Shown in pieces: positions 18,846 to 27,746 of a stretch of 64,000 nt of DNA. This DNA is from Aeromonas jandaei (GTDB lineage Bacteria > Pseudomonadota > Gammaproteobacteria > Enterobacterales > Aeromonadaceae): the NCBI RefSeq assembly GCF_037890695.1, contig NZ_CP149571.1, forward strand, positions 193,501-257,500, written 5' to 3'. A program made the position numbers and the translations under genes. The notes beneath the pieces are model-generated. The model made no database searches and was not told the origin of the DNA. It was given only the letters and a program-made list of their open reading frames with translations. Numbering within the stretch: the stretch's first letter is position 1; each line of letters begins with the position of its first letter.

Positions 18846-19783
18846 AAAAGCTGGCTATCTTGCTGATGCTGTTCGGCCAAGCCGGAGCAATGGCCGCACC
18901 GGCCACCATAGCAACAGGGAGTGAACAGGGGATCTACTATCAGGTCACCAGCGAATTCTGCCGCCTGGCTCACAAGACAGACCCGCAGATCGGTTGTGCG
19001 CTGCAGGCAACCTCCGGTTCGATGGAGAACCTGCAGCGACTGCGGAGCGGTGAAAGCCGCTACGCCATGGTGCAGTCAGACTGGCTCTATCAGGCCAGTC
19101 AGGGTAGCGGCCCCTTCGCCAACGCCGCACAAACCGGCCTGCGCGCGCTGTTCGCGACCCACGCCGAACCCTTTACCATAGTGATCCGGGCCGACGGTGA
19201 CATCACCTCGCTAGAGCAGCTCAAGCTCGCCCCTATCGATATGGGACTAAAGGGCTCCGGTACCCGCCAGACTGCGCTGGCTCTTTTCAACTTGCTGGGC
19301 GCCAAGGAGCAGGATCTCGATCTGAAAAGCATGGCCAATGCAGCCGAGGCGCTCTGCAGCAAACAGATCGATGCCTATGGGCTGGTGATGGGACACCCCA
19401 ACCGGATTGTGCTCGATACCGCCAAGCGGTGTGCCATCCGATTTCTGCCGGTCGATGGCGCTCTGCGCGACCAGCTGATCAAGGGGGTCAGGTATTACCA
19501 GCGCAGCCAGGTGCCCGCGCGCATCTATCCGGGTAACTTGAAAGCCACACCCACCTTTGCCATCGCGGCCACTCTGGTGACCAATGCAACTACTCCCGAA
19601 GAAGAGGTCTATAACCTGACCCGTGCCATGCTGGCACAGCAGACCAAGTTCAACGAACAGACTTATGGCTACGCCAACATGTTCCATCAGGCGCGCAACA
19701 AAACCGGCCCGGTGCTGAGCATTGAGCAGCATCCGGGCGCAGCCCGTTATTTTGCCGAGTTGAAAGCCGCCGGAAAGCTATAG
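18842..19783 (+). CDS. TAXI-family periplasmic solute-binding protein
   Basis: Secreted 313-residue protein with a signal peptide (MKKLAILLMLFGQAGAMAAP) and the TAXI core: TIATGSEQGIYYQVTSEFCR, LQATSGSMENLQRLRSGE, YAMVQSD and MGLKGSGTRQTALALFNLLG. TAXI proteins usually deliver substrates to TRAP transporters, but no TRAP membrane subunit lies anywhere near. Its ATG overlaps the stop of the LapD-like gene (ATGA), so the two are translationally coupled, and its end overlaps the convergent lapG-like gene by six bases. I infer a sensory role with the LapD-like protein rather than transport. Confidence 0.85.
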   Translation: MKKLAILLMLFGQAGAMAAPATIATGSEQGIYYQVTSEFCRLAHKTDPQIGCALQATSGSMENLQRLRSGESRYAMVQSDWLYQASQGSGPFANAAQTGLRALFATHAEPFTIVIRADGDITSLEQLKLAPIDMGLKGSGTRQTALALFNLLGAKEQDLDLKSMANAAEALCSKQIDAYGLVMGHPNRIVLDTAKRCAIRFLPVDGALRDQLIKGVRYYQRSQVPARIYPGNLKATPTFAIAATLVTNATTPEEEVYNLTRAMLAQQTKFNEQTYGYANMFHQARNKTGPVLSIEQHPGAARYFAELKAAGKL

Positions 19784-20452
19784 CTGGCGGCGGGGGGAGC
19801 GCAGCTGCTCGCTGGAGAACCGGGTCTTCATCGATGTCCACTGTGCCAGCCTGTCGGCACTGCCAGCAAGCGTTCCCTCACGGCGGGACTTCATGATCCA
19901 GATGCTCTTGGCATCGAAGCTGTAGACAGGGATAAGGTCGGTGCGCAGGCTGCCGGGCAGAATGCGGCTGTTGATGTTGTCGAGCACCAGCGGATCTGAT
20001 TTGGGGGTCGCGAAATAGAGTGTAACCATGTGGAACTGGTTGTAACGCACCGCCTTGACGTAAGCCAGCCGCAGCTTCTTCTCGTCCACCCCCAGCTCCA
20101 TCAGGGTGTAGTACTTGGAGATGCTGTAATCCTCGCAATCCCCACCCCGGGCACCAATGAACTCCAGCGGATTGGCCCAGTAATCCGATTCTCCCCACAA
20201 TCTGGGATCATCGCTGTAGGTCAGGTTGTTAAAGTAGTGATTTACCAGCTCGATCTTCTGCTGATCCGTGGTGCCGGCTCTGGGCGTCAGCAAGTGGGAA
20301 AACGCTTCTGCGCGCTGAATGGCGCGCCCGCCGTAGACTTCCTGCAACTTCTCCCGCAGCTCGGGGCTGGCAATATATTCCGACAGGCGGGAAGCCTGCA
20401 CGCCGACACAACCGAGTGCCAGCATGCAGGTGGGGATTAACAGCCATTTCAT
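19778..20452 (-). CDS. lapG: LapG-like periplasmic cysteine protease
   Basis: Bacterial transglutaminase-like cysteine proteinase; LapG enzymes clip large surface adhesins at a di-alanine site and release biofilm cells. The 224-residue product has a signal sequence (MKWLLIPTCMLALGCVGVQA). Counted from the ATG at 20452, the triad falls at Cys106 (ARGGDCEDYSISKYYTL), His141 (YNQFHMVTLY) and Asp158 (PLVLDNINS). WGESDYWANPLEFIG is also typical. A GTG nine bases upstream is a weaker start. No adhesin gene is in the window, so its target is unknown. Confidence 0.88.
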   Translation of the reverse strand: MKWLLIPTCMLALGCVGVQASRLSEYIASPELREKLQEVYGGRAIQRAEAFSHLLTPRAGTTDQQKIELVNHYFNNLTYSDDPRLWGESDYWANPLEFIGARGGDCEDYSISKYYTLMELGVDEKKLRLAYVKAVRYNQFHMVTLYFATPKSDPLVLDNINSRILPGSLRTDLIPVYSFDAKSIWIMKSRREGTLAGSADRLAQWTSMKTRFSSEQLRSPRRQL

Positions 20453-20527
20453 ACCGGACACTCCATGTCAGATGCTGGAGGTCAGTATAGTCCCAGACAA
20501 CAGAGAGCAGGCTCTTCGGGCCCAGTG

Positions 20528-21448
20528 TCAACGACACTGGGCAAAAGCGTTGGCCAACTGATCCATGAACTGGGGATAACCATCCGGGCCGAGCGGAACC
20601 TGCTCACCCACCTCATCCAGCAGCAGCACTCTGGCGCCGGTATTGCGGGCAACCGACTCGATCACCGCTGGCGAGAATTGCGGCTCGGCATAGATGCAGC
20701 TTGCCTGCTTCTCCTCCAGCGCCTTGCGGATCTCGACCAGTGTTTTTGCTCCCGGACGACGCTCCGGACTGACGGTAAAGTGGCCTTTGGAACTCATGCC
20801 ATAGTGACGCTCCCAGTAGCCATAAGCCTCGTGGAATACGAAGTACCCCTTCTGGTTCACCGCTTTCATCTGCCCGGCGATCACCTTGTCTCTGGCATCG
20901 ACCTTGGCGGTAAACGCGGCCAGATTGGCCTCGTAACGCGCCTTGTTGGGCGGATCCTGCTTGCCCAGCTCGCTGGCGATAGCGTTGGCAATTACCTTGG
21001 CCTGCATCGGTTCAAGCCAGATATGGGGGTCGATCCCTTCATGATGATGACCTTCATGCCCTTCATCGCCATGGTCATGAGCCGCATGGTCATCGTGCTG
21101 ATGGCCATCATGGCTACCCTTGGTCGCGTAGTTGAACAGCGGCATGCCCGGCACCTGGGTCAGGGTCAAGACATGGGGATGATTGGCCAGAGGCTTGCTC
21201 ATGAAACCCTCCAGCTCGGGGCCGACCCAGACCACCAAATCGGCCTCTCTGATGCTGCGAACATCGGAGGGACGCAGAGAGAAGTCGTGGGGGGAAGCGC
21301 CGGTTGGCAGCAGGACTTCCGGCTCGCTCACACCTTCCGTGATCGCCGCTGCAATAAAGCCGAGGGGCTTGATGGTGGTCAGCACCTCCACGGCACGAAC
21401 AGGCAAACTCACCGCCAGCAGGGCAGTGAAAAAAGCAATAATTCTCAT
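20528..21448 (-). CDS. znuA: Zinc ABC transporter, periplasmic binding protein
   Basis: Captures Zn(II) in the periplasm and hands it to ZnuB. The 306-residue product has a signal peptide (MRIIAFFTALLAVSLPVRAVE), a metal-binding histidine in LPTGASPHDFSLRPSD, the charged His/Asp-rich loop (HDGHQHDDHAAHDHGDEGHE, about 116-138) typical of zinc-specific members, GIDPHIWLEP, and FVFHEAYGYWERHYG. It is divergent from znuCB across a 96-base region that carries two Zur boxes. Confidence 0.97.
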   Translation of the reverse strand: MRIIAFFTALLAVSLPVRAVEVLTTIKPLGFIAAAITEGVSEPEVLLPTGASPHDFSLRPSDVRSIREADLVVWVGPELEGFMSKPLANHPHVLTLTQVPGMPLFNYATKGSHDGHQHDDHAAHDHGDEGHEGHHHEGIDPHIWLEPMQAKVIANAIASELGKQDPPNKARYEANLAAFTAKVDARDKVIAGQMKAVNQKGYFVFHEAYGYWERHYGMSSKGHFTVSPERRPGAKTLVEIRKALEEKQASCIYAEPQFSPAVIESVARNTGARVLLLDEVGEQVPLGPDGYPQFMDQLANAFAQCR

Positions 21449-21475
21449 TGGTGAATCTCGTCAGCGGGTGATTGT

Positions 21476-21515
21476 GTGATAATATAACAGCTTCTGTTTT
21501 TTGTTATATTATAAC
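21476..21515. promoter_or_regulatory. Two Zur boxes in the znuA|znuCB promoter
   Basis: GTTATATTATAAC at 21503-21515 is a perfect palindrome identical to the core Zur consensus. GTGATAATATAAC at 21476-21488 differs at one position. Both lie between the divergent znu genes, so zinc-loaded Zur should repress both units. The zur gene is not in the window. Confidence 0.88.
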
Positions 21516-21544
21516 TCTCACTGGCTGTAAACCCCGGAGCTGTC

Positions 21545-22321
21545 ATGACCCAACTGGTAGAGCTGAAAGAGGTCTGTCTTTCGTTCGATGGACGCTCAGT
21601 GCTCGACAAGGTCTCCTTTACCCTCAATAAAGGCAAAATCACCACCCTGGTCGGCCCCAACGGGGCGGGCAAGAGCACCCTGAGCAAACTGGTATTGGGT
21701 CTGCTCACCCCCGATTCAGGCCAGATCATCCGCAGCCGCGACCTGAGAGTCGGCTATGTACCCCAGCGCCTCTATCTGGATCCCACCCTGCCGCTGACAG
21801 TGCGCCGCTTTCTGCAACTGGGCAAGAAGGGGCGGATCTCCATCGAAGAGGCGTTGACCAGAGTCGGCGCCGAAGGGCTGCTGGACAACCGGATGCAGAA
21901 GCTCTCCGGTGGCGAGATGCAGCGGGTACTGCTGGCGCGCGCTCTGCTGGTCAAACCCGAACTGCTGGTGCTTGATGAGCCGGTGCAGGGGGTGGATATC
22001 AACGGCCAGATCGAGCTCTACGCCCTGATCGGCAAGCTCGCCGCCGAATTCAATTGCGCCGTGCTGATGGTCTCCCACGACCTGCATCTGGTGATGGCCA
22101 GCACCCACGAGGTGATCTGCCTCAATCGCCACGTCTGCTGTCATGGCGAGCCGGAAAGCGTGGCCCGCCACCCCGAATTTGCCCGTCTGTTCGGGCGACC
22201 GGAGCAGGAGGTGCTGGCGGTCTATACCCACCATCACCACTGCGACGGCGAACACCATCATCATGAACCGCAGGCCCCCGTCATCCGCCTGCCTTCTCGC
22301 AACAACGCTCACAGCAAATAG
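21545..22321 (+). CDS. znuC: Zinc ABC transporter, ATP-binding protein
   Basis: Cytoplasmic ATPase of the ZnuABC importer, 258 residues. Walker A is [14 protein letters not shown], the ABC signature is [16 protein letters not shown], Walker B is [12 protein letters not shown] with the switch histidine in [11 protein letters not shown]. The tail is His-rich ([16 protein letters not shown]), a feature of ZnuC proteins. It starts at the ATG at 21545 behind the Zur boxes and is followed 21 bases later by znuB. Confidence 0.97.
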   Translation: MTQLVELKEVCLSFDGRSVLDKVSFTLNKGKITTLVGPNGAGKSTLSKLVLGLLTPDSGQIIRSRDLRVGYVPQRLYLDPTLPLTVRRFLQLGKKGRISIEEALTRVGAEGLLDNRMQKLSGGEMQRVLLARALLVKPELLVLDEPVQGVDINGQIELYALIGKLAAEFNCAVLMVSHDLHLVMASTHEVICLNRHVCCHGEPESVARHPEFARLFGRPEQEVLAVYTHHHHCDGEHHHHEPQAPVIRLPSRNNAHSK

Positions 22322-22342
22322 CGCAAGCAACAGGACATTCAA

Positions 22343-23122
22343 GTGGACAGCTTTCTGTTATACGCCCTCGCGGCCGGCCTCGGCATCGCCCTGCTGGCTG
22401 GCCCCCTCGGCAGCTTCGTGGTATGGCGAAAAATGGCCTATTTTGGCGACACCCTCTCCCACGCCAGCCTGTTCGGCATCGCGCTGGGCATCCTGCTGCA
22501 GGTGGATCTCACCCTGGCGGTGGTAGTCTGCTGCCTTGCCATGGCGATGCTGCTGGTGATCATGAGTCGCAACCAGCAGGTAGCCACCGACACCCTGCTC
22601 GGCATTCTGGCCCATAGCGCTCTGTCCCTCGGTCTGGTTACCTTGAGTTTTATGGATAACGTGCGGGTGGATCTGATGGCCTACCTGTTTGGCGACCTGC
22701 TCTCGGTACAACCGATGGATCTGCTCTGGATCTACGGCGGTGGCGCGCTGGTGCTGCTCACCCTATGGCGACTGTGGGATCCCCTGCTCTCCATGACCAT
22801 CTCGGAAGAGCTGGCACGGGTAGAGGGGATCCGGGTCGATGTGCTGCGCTGCGTGCTGATGCTGCTGATCGGGCTGGTGATCGCCGTAGCGATGAAGTTT
22901 GTTGGCGCGCTGATCATCACCTCCTTGCTGATCATCCCCGCCGCTACCGCCCGCCGTTTCAGCCAGACGCCGGAGCAGATGGCCGGCTTTGCCGCGCTGA
23001 TCGGCTGCCTCGCCGTGCTGGGTGGATTGACCCTCTCCTGGTATCAGGACACCCCGGCGGGCCCATCAGTGGTGGTCTGTGCCACCAGCCTGTTTGTGCT
23101 GAGCCAGTTCAAAAGAGCGTAA
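22343..23122 (+). CDS. znuB: Zinc ABC transporter, permease
   Basis: Inner-membrane channel subunit of ZnuABC, 259 residues, mostly hydrophobic with about eight helices. Family segments include [37 protein letters not shown] and the metal-transporter loop [19 protein letters not shown]. The start codon is GTG at 22343 with CAGGA just upstream. It ends nine bases from a convergent LysR gene without an obvious terminator. Confidence 0.95.
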   Translation: MDSFLLYALAAGLGIALLAGPLGSFVVWRKMAYFGDTLSHASLFGIALGILLQVDLTLAVVVCCLAMAMLLVIMSRNQQVATDTLLGILAHSALSLGLVTLSFMDNVRVDLMAYLFGDLLSVQPMDLLWIYGGGALVLLTLWRLWDPLLSMTISEELARVEGIRVDVLRCVLMLLIGLVIAVAMKFVGALIITSLLIIPAATARRFSQTPEQMAGFAALIGCLAVLGGLTLSWYQDTPAGPSVVVCATSLFVLSQFKRA

Positions 23123-23131
23123 CGGCGCAGG

Positions 23132-24022
23132 CTAGAGAGGCATGCTCTGGCGTGTCTCCATCATCAGCCACTGGCGTAACCGGTTGATGGCGGGCTCATG
23201 GGCCCGCGAGCGCTTGCAGGTAAAGTAGAAGGCATCCCCCGTCTCCAGCTGGTGTACCGGCAAGGCCACCAGCTGGGGATCATCGGGCCGCAGCATGTAG
23301 TCATTCACGAACGCCACTCCCTGATCCCAAGCCGCCGCCTCCATCGCCAGCAACACATGGCTGAAGTGGTGCATCCGCGCCTCGTCTGGGATCACCAAAC
23401 CACCCGCCTTGGCCCAGCGCTGCCAATCCTCCCCCCGCGCCTTGTAGATGGACTGTACCGACAGCAGCGGCAGTTGCCAGATGGCATCTGGCCACTCCCC
23501 CTCCACCTGCTGTAACAAACGGCGGCTGCAGACCGGAAAGAGCCGCTCCTGATAGATAAGGTCATGGCAGTAGCCCCGCCCATGGGGTGAGACTGTGATA
23601 AAACAGTCGGCCACCCGATCGGAGAGCTCGGGATCCTCCGCTACCATCTCCAGACTCAAATCCAACTCGGGATAGAGCTGGCGCAATCCGGCCAACCGCG
23701 GGATCAACCACTTCACCGCAAACGAGCTGTAGACCGCGAGGCGCAACCGCATCTCGCCGCCCCCGCGCAGCTGCTCGCTGCTCTGGGCAATCTGGCCGAG
23801 CCCGGCAGCAATCCCCTCGAAATAGCTCTCGCCCTGCGTCGTCAGCGAGAGCAGCCGCCCCTGACGCAGCAGCAACCGCTCCCCCAGAAAATCCTCCAGC
23901 AGGCGGATCTGGTGGCTGACCGCACTCTGGCTGACGTTCAGTTCAAGGGCTGCACGGGAAAAGCTGAGCAGCCGGGCCACCACCTCGAAATATTGCACCG
24001 CACGCAGGGGAGGAAGTTTCAT
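23132..24022 (-). CDS. LysR-family transcriptional regulator (GcvA-like subgroup)
   Basis: Predicted DNA-binding regulator of 296 residues. The N-terminal helix-turn-helix has the GcvA-type start MKLPPLRAVQYFEVVARLLS, with ALELNVSQSAVSHQIRLLED as the recognition region; the rest is the effector-binding fold. It is divergent from an EamA-type transporter gene with a 91-base gap, the usual arrangement for a LysR protein and its target. The effector is not known. Confidence 0.9.
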   Translation of the reverse strand: MKLPPLRAVQYFEVVARLLSFSRAALELNVSQSAVSHQIRLLEDFLGERLLLRQGRLLSLTTQGESYFEGIAAGLGQIAQSSEQLRGGGEMRLRLAVYSSFAVKWLIPRLAGLRQLYPELDLSLEMVAEDPELSDRVADCFITVSPHGRGYCHDLIYQERLFPVCSRRLLQQVEGEWPDAIWQLPLLSVQSIYKARGEDWQRWAKAGGLVIPDEARMHHFSHVLLAMEAAAWDQGVAFVNDYMLRPDDPQLVALPVHQLETGDAFYFTCKRSRAHEPAINRLRQWLMMETRQSMPL

Positions 24023-24113
24023 TATCTAAATATCTCATGGGTGGTCATTTTTTATCATTTTACTGGATATCAACCGGCACGCTACCCTCCCCTCATCTGA
24101 AGTGGGAGGTGGT

Positions 24114-24971
24114 ATGAATGCAGTGGGGATCGGCATCCTTTATCTGGTGCTGGGCAATATGGTGGCGGTTTTTTCCGATGCGCTGGTCAAGGTGCTGGAG
24201 CCGGATCAGCCCATCTTCCAGTTTGTCTTTTTCCGCCAGGTTTCTGCAGCCCTTCTGCTGATGCCCTGGCTGCTCTGGTCATGGCGCCGCAACCCGCCGG
24301 TGGCCATCAAGTGGCACCTGCTGCGTGCCCATATCTGGGCGGTCGGTGTCTGCCTGATGGTGGTCGCCCTCACCCGCTTGCCGCTCGCTACTGCCAATGC
24401 CCTCTTCTATGCCGCGCCCCTGATGATGGTGCCGCTGGCAGTATGGATGGCAGGAGAGGCGATCTCTCGCCAGAAGGTACTGACCGCGGTCATCGGATTT
24501 ATCGGGGTACTGATCGTACTACGCCCGACCGAAGTGAACTGGGCTGCGCTGGCGGCGCTCGGGGTAGCGCTGTCGATGGCGCTCAACAACCTGCTGATCA
24601 AGCGGATCCCGCTCAAGCAGCCCATCGCCCAGACCCTGTTTTTCACCAACGTGCTGAGCATGCCCTTCATTCTCGCGCTGGCCTGGTGGGAAGGGGGCGA
24701 CTGGCAGTGGCAGATGTGGTGGCCCGCCTTCGGCTCCTCGGCGCTGATCATGGTCTATGCGGGCTTGTGCGTGGTGGCCTATCGCAAGGCAGAGGCGAGC
24801 AAGATCGCCTCGGCGGAATATACCGGTCTGCTGATGGCCGTCGCCATCGGGGTATGGCTGTTTGACGAGCAGCCGGGTCTGCCGCTGCTGCTGGGCTGTA
24901 TCTGCATCGTCCTGCCGCTTATCGCCATGGCGCGCAGCAAGCCAAAACCGCTGGCCGAGCCAGCGGTCTAA
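24114..24971 (+). CDS. EamA/DMT-family exporter
   Basis: Ten-helix drug/metabolite transporter, 285 residues, with two EamA repeats; LPLATANALFYAAPLMMVPLAVW in the first and SKIASAEYTGLLMAVAIGVWLFDEQ in the second are typical. The ATG at 24114 follows GGGAGGT; an in-frame GTG at 24102 is less likely because it overlaps that ribosome site. Divergent from the LysR gene, its probable regulator. Substrate unknown, perhaps an amino acid or other metabolite. Confidence 0.88.
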   Translation: MNAVGIGILYLVLGNMVAVFSDALVKVLEPDQPIFQFVFFRQVSAALLLMPWLLWSWRRNPPVAIKWHLLRAHIWAVGVCLMVVALTRLPLATANALFYAAPLMMVPLAVWMAGEAISRQKVLTAVIGFIGVLIVLRPTEVNWAALAALGVALSMALNNLLIKRIPLKQPIAQTLFFTNVLSMPFILALAWWEGGDWQWQMWWPAFGSSALIMVYAGLCVVAYRKAEASKIASAEYTGLLMAVAIGVWLFDEQPGLPLLLGCICIVLPLIAMARSKPKPLAEPAV

Positions 24972-24974
24972 TAC

Positions 24975-25562
24975 TCAGGGTCGTTTCAGCAAAGGGGCGA
25001 CCCTTTGTTGCAGATGGGGGACTATCTCCTGCTCGAACCAGGGATTCTTTTTGAGCCAGAGGGTATTGCGCGGGGAGGGATGCGGCAACGGCAGCCAGCC
25101 GGGGCCATAGTCGGCCCAGCTGCGCACCGTTTCGGTGAGCGATCCCCTGGCCGCCCCCCGCAGGTAGTAGGCTTGCGCATACTGGCCGATCAGCAGGGTC
25201 AACTCGATATTGGGCAGCAGCATCAGCACCTTGTCGTGCCAGGCAGGCGCGCACTCGGGTCTGGGCGGCAGATCGCCCGACTTGCCCTTGCCGGGATAAC
25301 AGAGCCCCATCGGCATAATCGCAATGCGTGATTCGTCGTAGAAGGTGGGTTTATCGACCCCGAGCCACTGGCGCAAGCGATCGCCAGAGAGGTCATCCCA
25401 CGGGATACCGCTGGCATGCACCCGAGTGCCGGGGGCCTGACCGATGATCAGCAGGCGGGCACTCTCGGCCCCGCGGATCACCGGCCGCGGCCCGAGCGGC
25501 AGATGCGCCTCGCACAGGCGGCAGGCGCGGATCTCTTCAAACAGGCTATCCAGTCGACTCAT
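24975..25562 (-). CDS. Uracil-DNA glycosylase-superfamily protein with Fe-S cysteines
   Basis: About 195 residues. The UDG-like core is LLIIGQAPGTRVHASGIPWDDLSGDRLRQWLG, and PHPSPRN near the end is the second active-site motif. Four cysteines (CRLC near the N-terminus, then CYPGKG and PECAP) match the iron-sulfur pattern of family 4/5-like glycosylases. It would excise or recognise damaged bases in DNA. I chose the ATG at 25562; a GTG at 25589 is in frame. It is convergent with the EamA gene with three bases between them. Confidence 0.82.
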   Translation of the reverse strand: MSRLDSLFEEIRACRLCEAHLPLGPRPVIRGAESARLLIIGQAPGTRVHASGIPWDDLSGDRLRQWLGVDKPTFYDESRIAIMPMGLCYPGKGKSGDLPPRPECAPAWHDKVLMLLPNIELTLLIGQYAQAYYLRGAARGSLTETVRSWADYGPGWLPLPHPSPRNTLWLKKNPWFEQEIVPHLQQRVAPLLKRP

Positions 25563-25664
25563 GAGCGCGATAGTAACAGAGTTTTCCACCAGATCTCGCT
25601 TGTGAAAGGACTGGCCTCTATTTATTATTCACCGATAGATGTTTAATTTAATAAACAGGTAGAG

Positions 25665-26555
25665 ATGAAAAACTGGCTAGGCACGGGCACGGCGACCCTC
25701 TCCTTCATCCTCTGGGGGATGCTGCCGCTCTATTATCAGTTCATGCCCGAGGTCAACATGTGGGAGCTCATCTCCCACCGCGTGCTCTGGTCGGTTGCCC
25801 TGCTTGGCTGCCTGTTTCTGCTGCTTGGCCACAAGGTGCCCTGGACACGGCTGCGCAGCGAGCCGCGCCAGCTCGGCCTCATTCTGCTGGCCGGCCCGGT
25901 CATGTCGATCAGCTGGTGCATGTTCACCTGGTGCCTCACCACAGGACAGGTACTGACCACCAGCCTCGCCTTCTTCATGACGCCGCTGTTCAATATCGTA
26001 TTCGCCGTCATCTTCCTGAAAGAGCGGCTTACCCCGCAAAAACATCTGGCGGTCGCCCTGGCGCTGGCGGGTCTCGCCTACATGCTCTTCTGCTACGGCC
26101 AGCTCCCCTGGTTCTCCCTCATCATGGGGGCCAACTTCGCCTGCTACGGCCTTATCAAGAAGAAGATCCACTACGACACCGGCACCAGCCTCTATCTGGA
26201 AGCCATGGTGCAACTGCCCGTCGCGCTGATCATCATCGGCACGCTGGCATGGCACGGGGAAGGGGCATTCGTGAACGGGGATCTGGCCGACAAACTGCTG
26301 CTGATGGGCAGTTCGCCCGCCACTCTGCTGCCGGTCGGGCTCTTCTGCTATGCAGTGGCAAGAACCCGGATGAGCACGGTGGGACTGTTGCAATATATCG
26401 AGCCCAGCCTTGCCTTCCTGCTCGCCATCTACTGGTTTGGTGAAACGCCGGATCCCATCAAGACGGTCGGCTTCGCCTTCGTCTGGGCGGGCTTGCTGGT
26501 GAGTCTGGTGCCGCTGCACCGCCTCAAGCGTCAGCCTCAGGGGGCGCCGCGGTAG
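25665..26555 (+). CDS. rarD: RarD-type EamA permease
   Basis: Ten-helix membrane protein of 296 residues in the RarD (chloramphenicol-sensitive protein) subgroup of EamA transporters. Characteristic are the opening GTATLSFILWGMLPLYYQFM, ISHRVLWSV, FFMTPLFNIVFAVIFLKERL and the late LLQYIEPSLAFLLAIYWFGE. Its end overlaps the convergent binding-protein gene by 19 bases. The transported compound is unknown. Confidence 0.9.
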   Translation: MKNWLGTGTATLSFILWGMLPLYYQFMPEVNMWELISHRVLWSVALLGCLFLLLGHKVPWTRLRSEPRQLGLILLAGPVMSISWCMFTWCLTTGQVLTTSLAFFMTPLFNIVFAVIFLKERLTPQKHLAVALALAGLAYMLFCYGQLPWFSLIMGANFACYGLIKKKIHYDTGTSLYLEAMVQLPVALIIIGTLAWHGEGAFVNGDLADKLLLMGSSPATLLPVGLFCYAVARTRMSTVGLLQYIEPSLAFLLAIYWFGETPDPIKTVGFAFVWAGLLVSLVPLHRLKRQPQGAPR

Positions 26556-27271
26556 GACTCCAGGATCTTGTGCCAGGCGGGATCCCGATCCATCTGCTCG
26601 GCAATGTCGTTGAGCCGGGCATGAAGTTCGGGGCGGGACTTGGGCACCAGAATGTGGCGGGTATAGCTGGACTGGGCAAAGGGCGAGACGAACAGCTTGC
26701 CCTCATAGTCCGGGACGTGGGTGAAAAATGCGAGGGCCGAACCGGGCACCAGGGTCACATCGATGCGGCCGCGCACCAGCAGATCGAGATTGGTCTTCAC
26801 CTTCTTGGCATCGTGGCGCTCCAGTTCGCCCCGGGCCGCAGCATCATCGATCCCCAGATAGCGATACCCCTCGACACCGCCAAATACCATCCCCTTGAGG
26901 GAGTCAGGGCCACGATAGGTAACCGGATGCTGGCGACTTGAGATGAGCTCGTTGGTGTCGCGCATGATGGGGAAGGTCCAGAGGTATAGCTCGCGCTGGG
27001 GATCCCCGACCCAGGCCGGGTTGACCCAGGCGACCAGCCCGTTGAAGGCAGGATCCGACATCTCCAGCGCCAGTCTGGCGCGATTGACCAGCCAGAGCTC
27101 GATCCTGGGTTCACCTCCCAGCCTTTCATTGAGATACTTCACCAGCTCGCTGCTCAAGCCGGCATTCACCCCGGTATTGAAGGGGGGATGCTGGTGGTAA
27201 TCATAGAGACGGATCGTCTCCCCCAGAGCCGGAACCGACAACAGCAACCACAACCAGAACCAGACTCTCAT
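26537..27271 (-). CDS. Periplasmic amino-acid-binding-like (SBP family 3) protein
   Basis: Secreted protein of about 244 residues: signal peptide MRVWFWLWLLLSVPALGETI, then an SBP_bac_3-like fold with IRLYDYHQHPPFNTG, GGVEGYRYLGIDDAAA and VRGRIDVTLVPGSALAFF. The ATG at 27271 is chosen because it opens into the signal peptide and follows GGAGGTGCG. No ABC permease or ATPase gene is near, so it is an orphan binding protein; many such Aeromonas and Vibrio proteins have no assigned ligand. Confidence 0.8.
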   Translation of the reverse strand: MRVWFWLWLLLSVPALGETIRLYDYHQHPPFNTGVNAGLSSELVKYLNERLGGEPRIELWLVNRARLALEMSDPAFNGLVAWVNPAWVGDPQRELYLWTFPIMRDTNELISSRQHPVTYRGPDSLKGMVFGGVEGYRYLGIDDAAARGELERHDAKKVKTNLDLLVRGRIDVTLVPGSALAFFTHVPDYEGKLFVSPFAQSSYTRHILVPKSRPELHARLNDIAEQMDRDPAWHKILESYRGAP

Positions 27272-27315
27272 CGCACCTCCTTGAGCTGCTTTTGAGTTTG
27301 GCACAGAGAGTTCGA

Positions 27316-27663
27316 ATGAGAAAACCCCCGACCGGGGCTCCGGCATCGCCATCCACCCCGCCCTCCTGCTGGTCAATCTATATGGTGCGCACCGCGGCTG
27401 GCCTGCTCTATACCGGGATCAGCACGGAGCCGGAGCGCCGCCTGCGCCAGCACCAGAGCGGCAAGGGCTCCCGCGCCCTGCGTGGCAAGGGGCCGCTGGC
27501 ACTGGTGTGGCAGCAGGAGGTAGGCGACAAAGGAGCGGCCCTGCGCCTCGAATATCGCCTCAAGCAGCAGCCCAAGGCGTTCAAGGAGCAGCTCATCACC
27601 AGCCCCGATCTCTGGCTGCCGTGGAGCCTGCGCTGGCTCAATCCCGGCAACGCAGAACCATAA
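27316..27663 (+). CDS. GIY-YIG domain protein (UPF0213/YhbQ-like)
   Basis: Small protein of about 115 residues with one GIY-YIG nuclease-like domain: WSIYMVRTAAGLLYTGIST (the GIY and YIG positions are read here as SIY and YTG), the conserved arginine in EPERRLRQHQSGKGSRALR and the glutamate in LRLEYRLKQ. This is the compact YhbQ architecture with no added DNA-binding domain. The ATG at 27316 is preferred; a TTG at 27292 is in frame. Cellular role unknown. Confidence 0.82.
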   Translation: MRKPPTGAPASPSTPPSCWSIYMVRTAAGLLYTGISTEPERRLRQHQSGKGSRALRGKGPLALVWQQEVGDKGAALRLEYRLKQQPKAFKEQLITSPDLWLPWSLRWLNPGNAEP

Positions 27664-27680
27664 AGGCAAAGCCGGGCCAT

Positions 27681-27705
27681 AAAAAAGGCCACCTCACGGG
27701 TGGCC
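27681..27705 (-). terminator. Terminator of the psp operon
   Basis: GGCCACC/GGTGGCC stem followed on the minus strand by six T residues, about 40 bases past pspG. Confidence 0.85.
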
Positions 27706-27746
27706 GACAAAAGGGAGTTCAGGGATAACGACACGACTTGCGGCGA

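Noticed and set aside
20997..21110. Repetitive ATG/CAT-rich DNA that looks like a tandem repeat
   Set aside because: It is the His/Asp-rich metal loop of ZnuA in coding sequence.
26537..26555. Overlapping ends of rarD and the binding-protein gene as a sign of misannotation
   Set aside because: The genes are convergent and each keeps its family C-terminus; the 19-base overlap is plausible.
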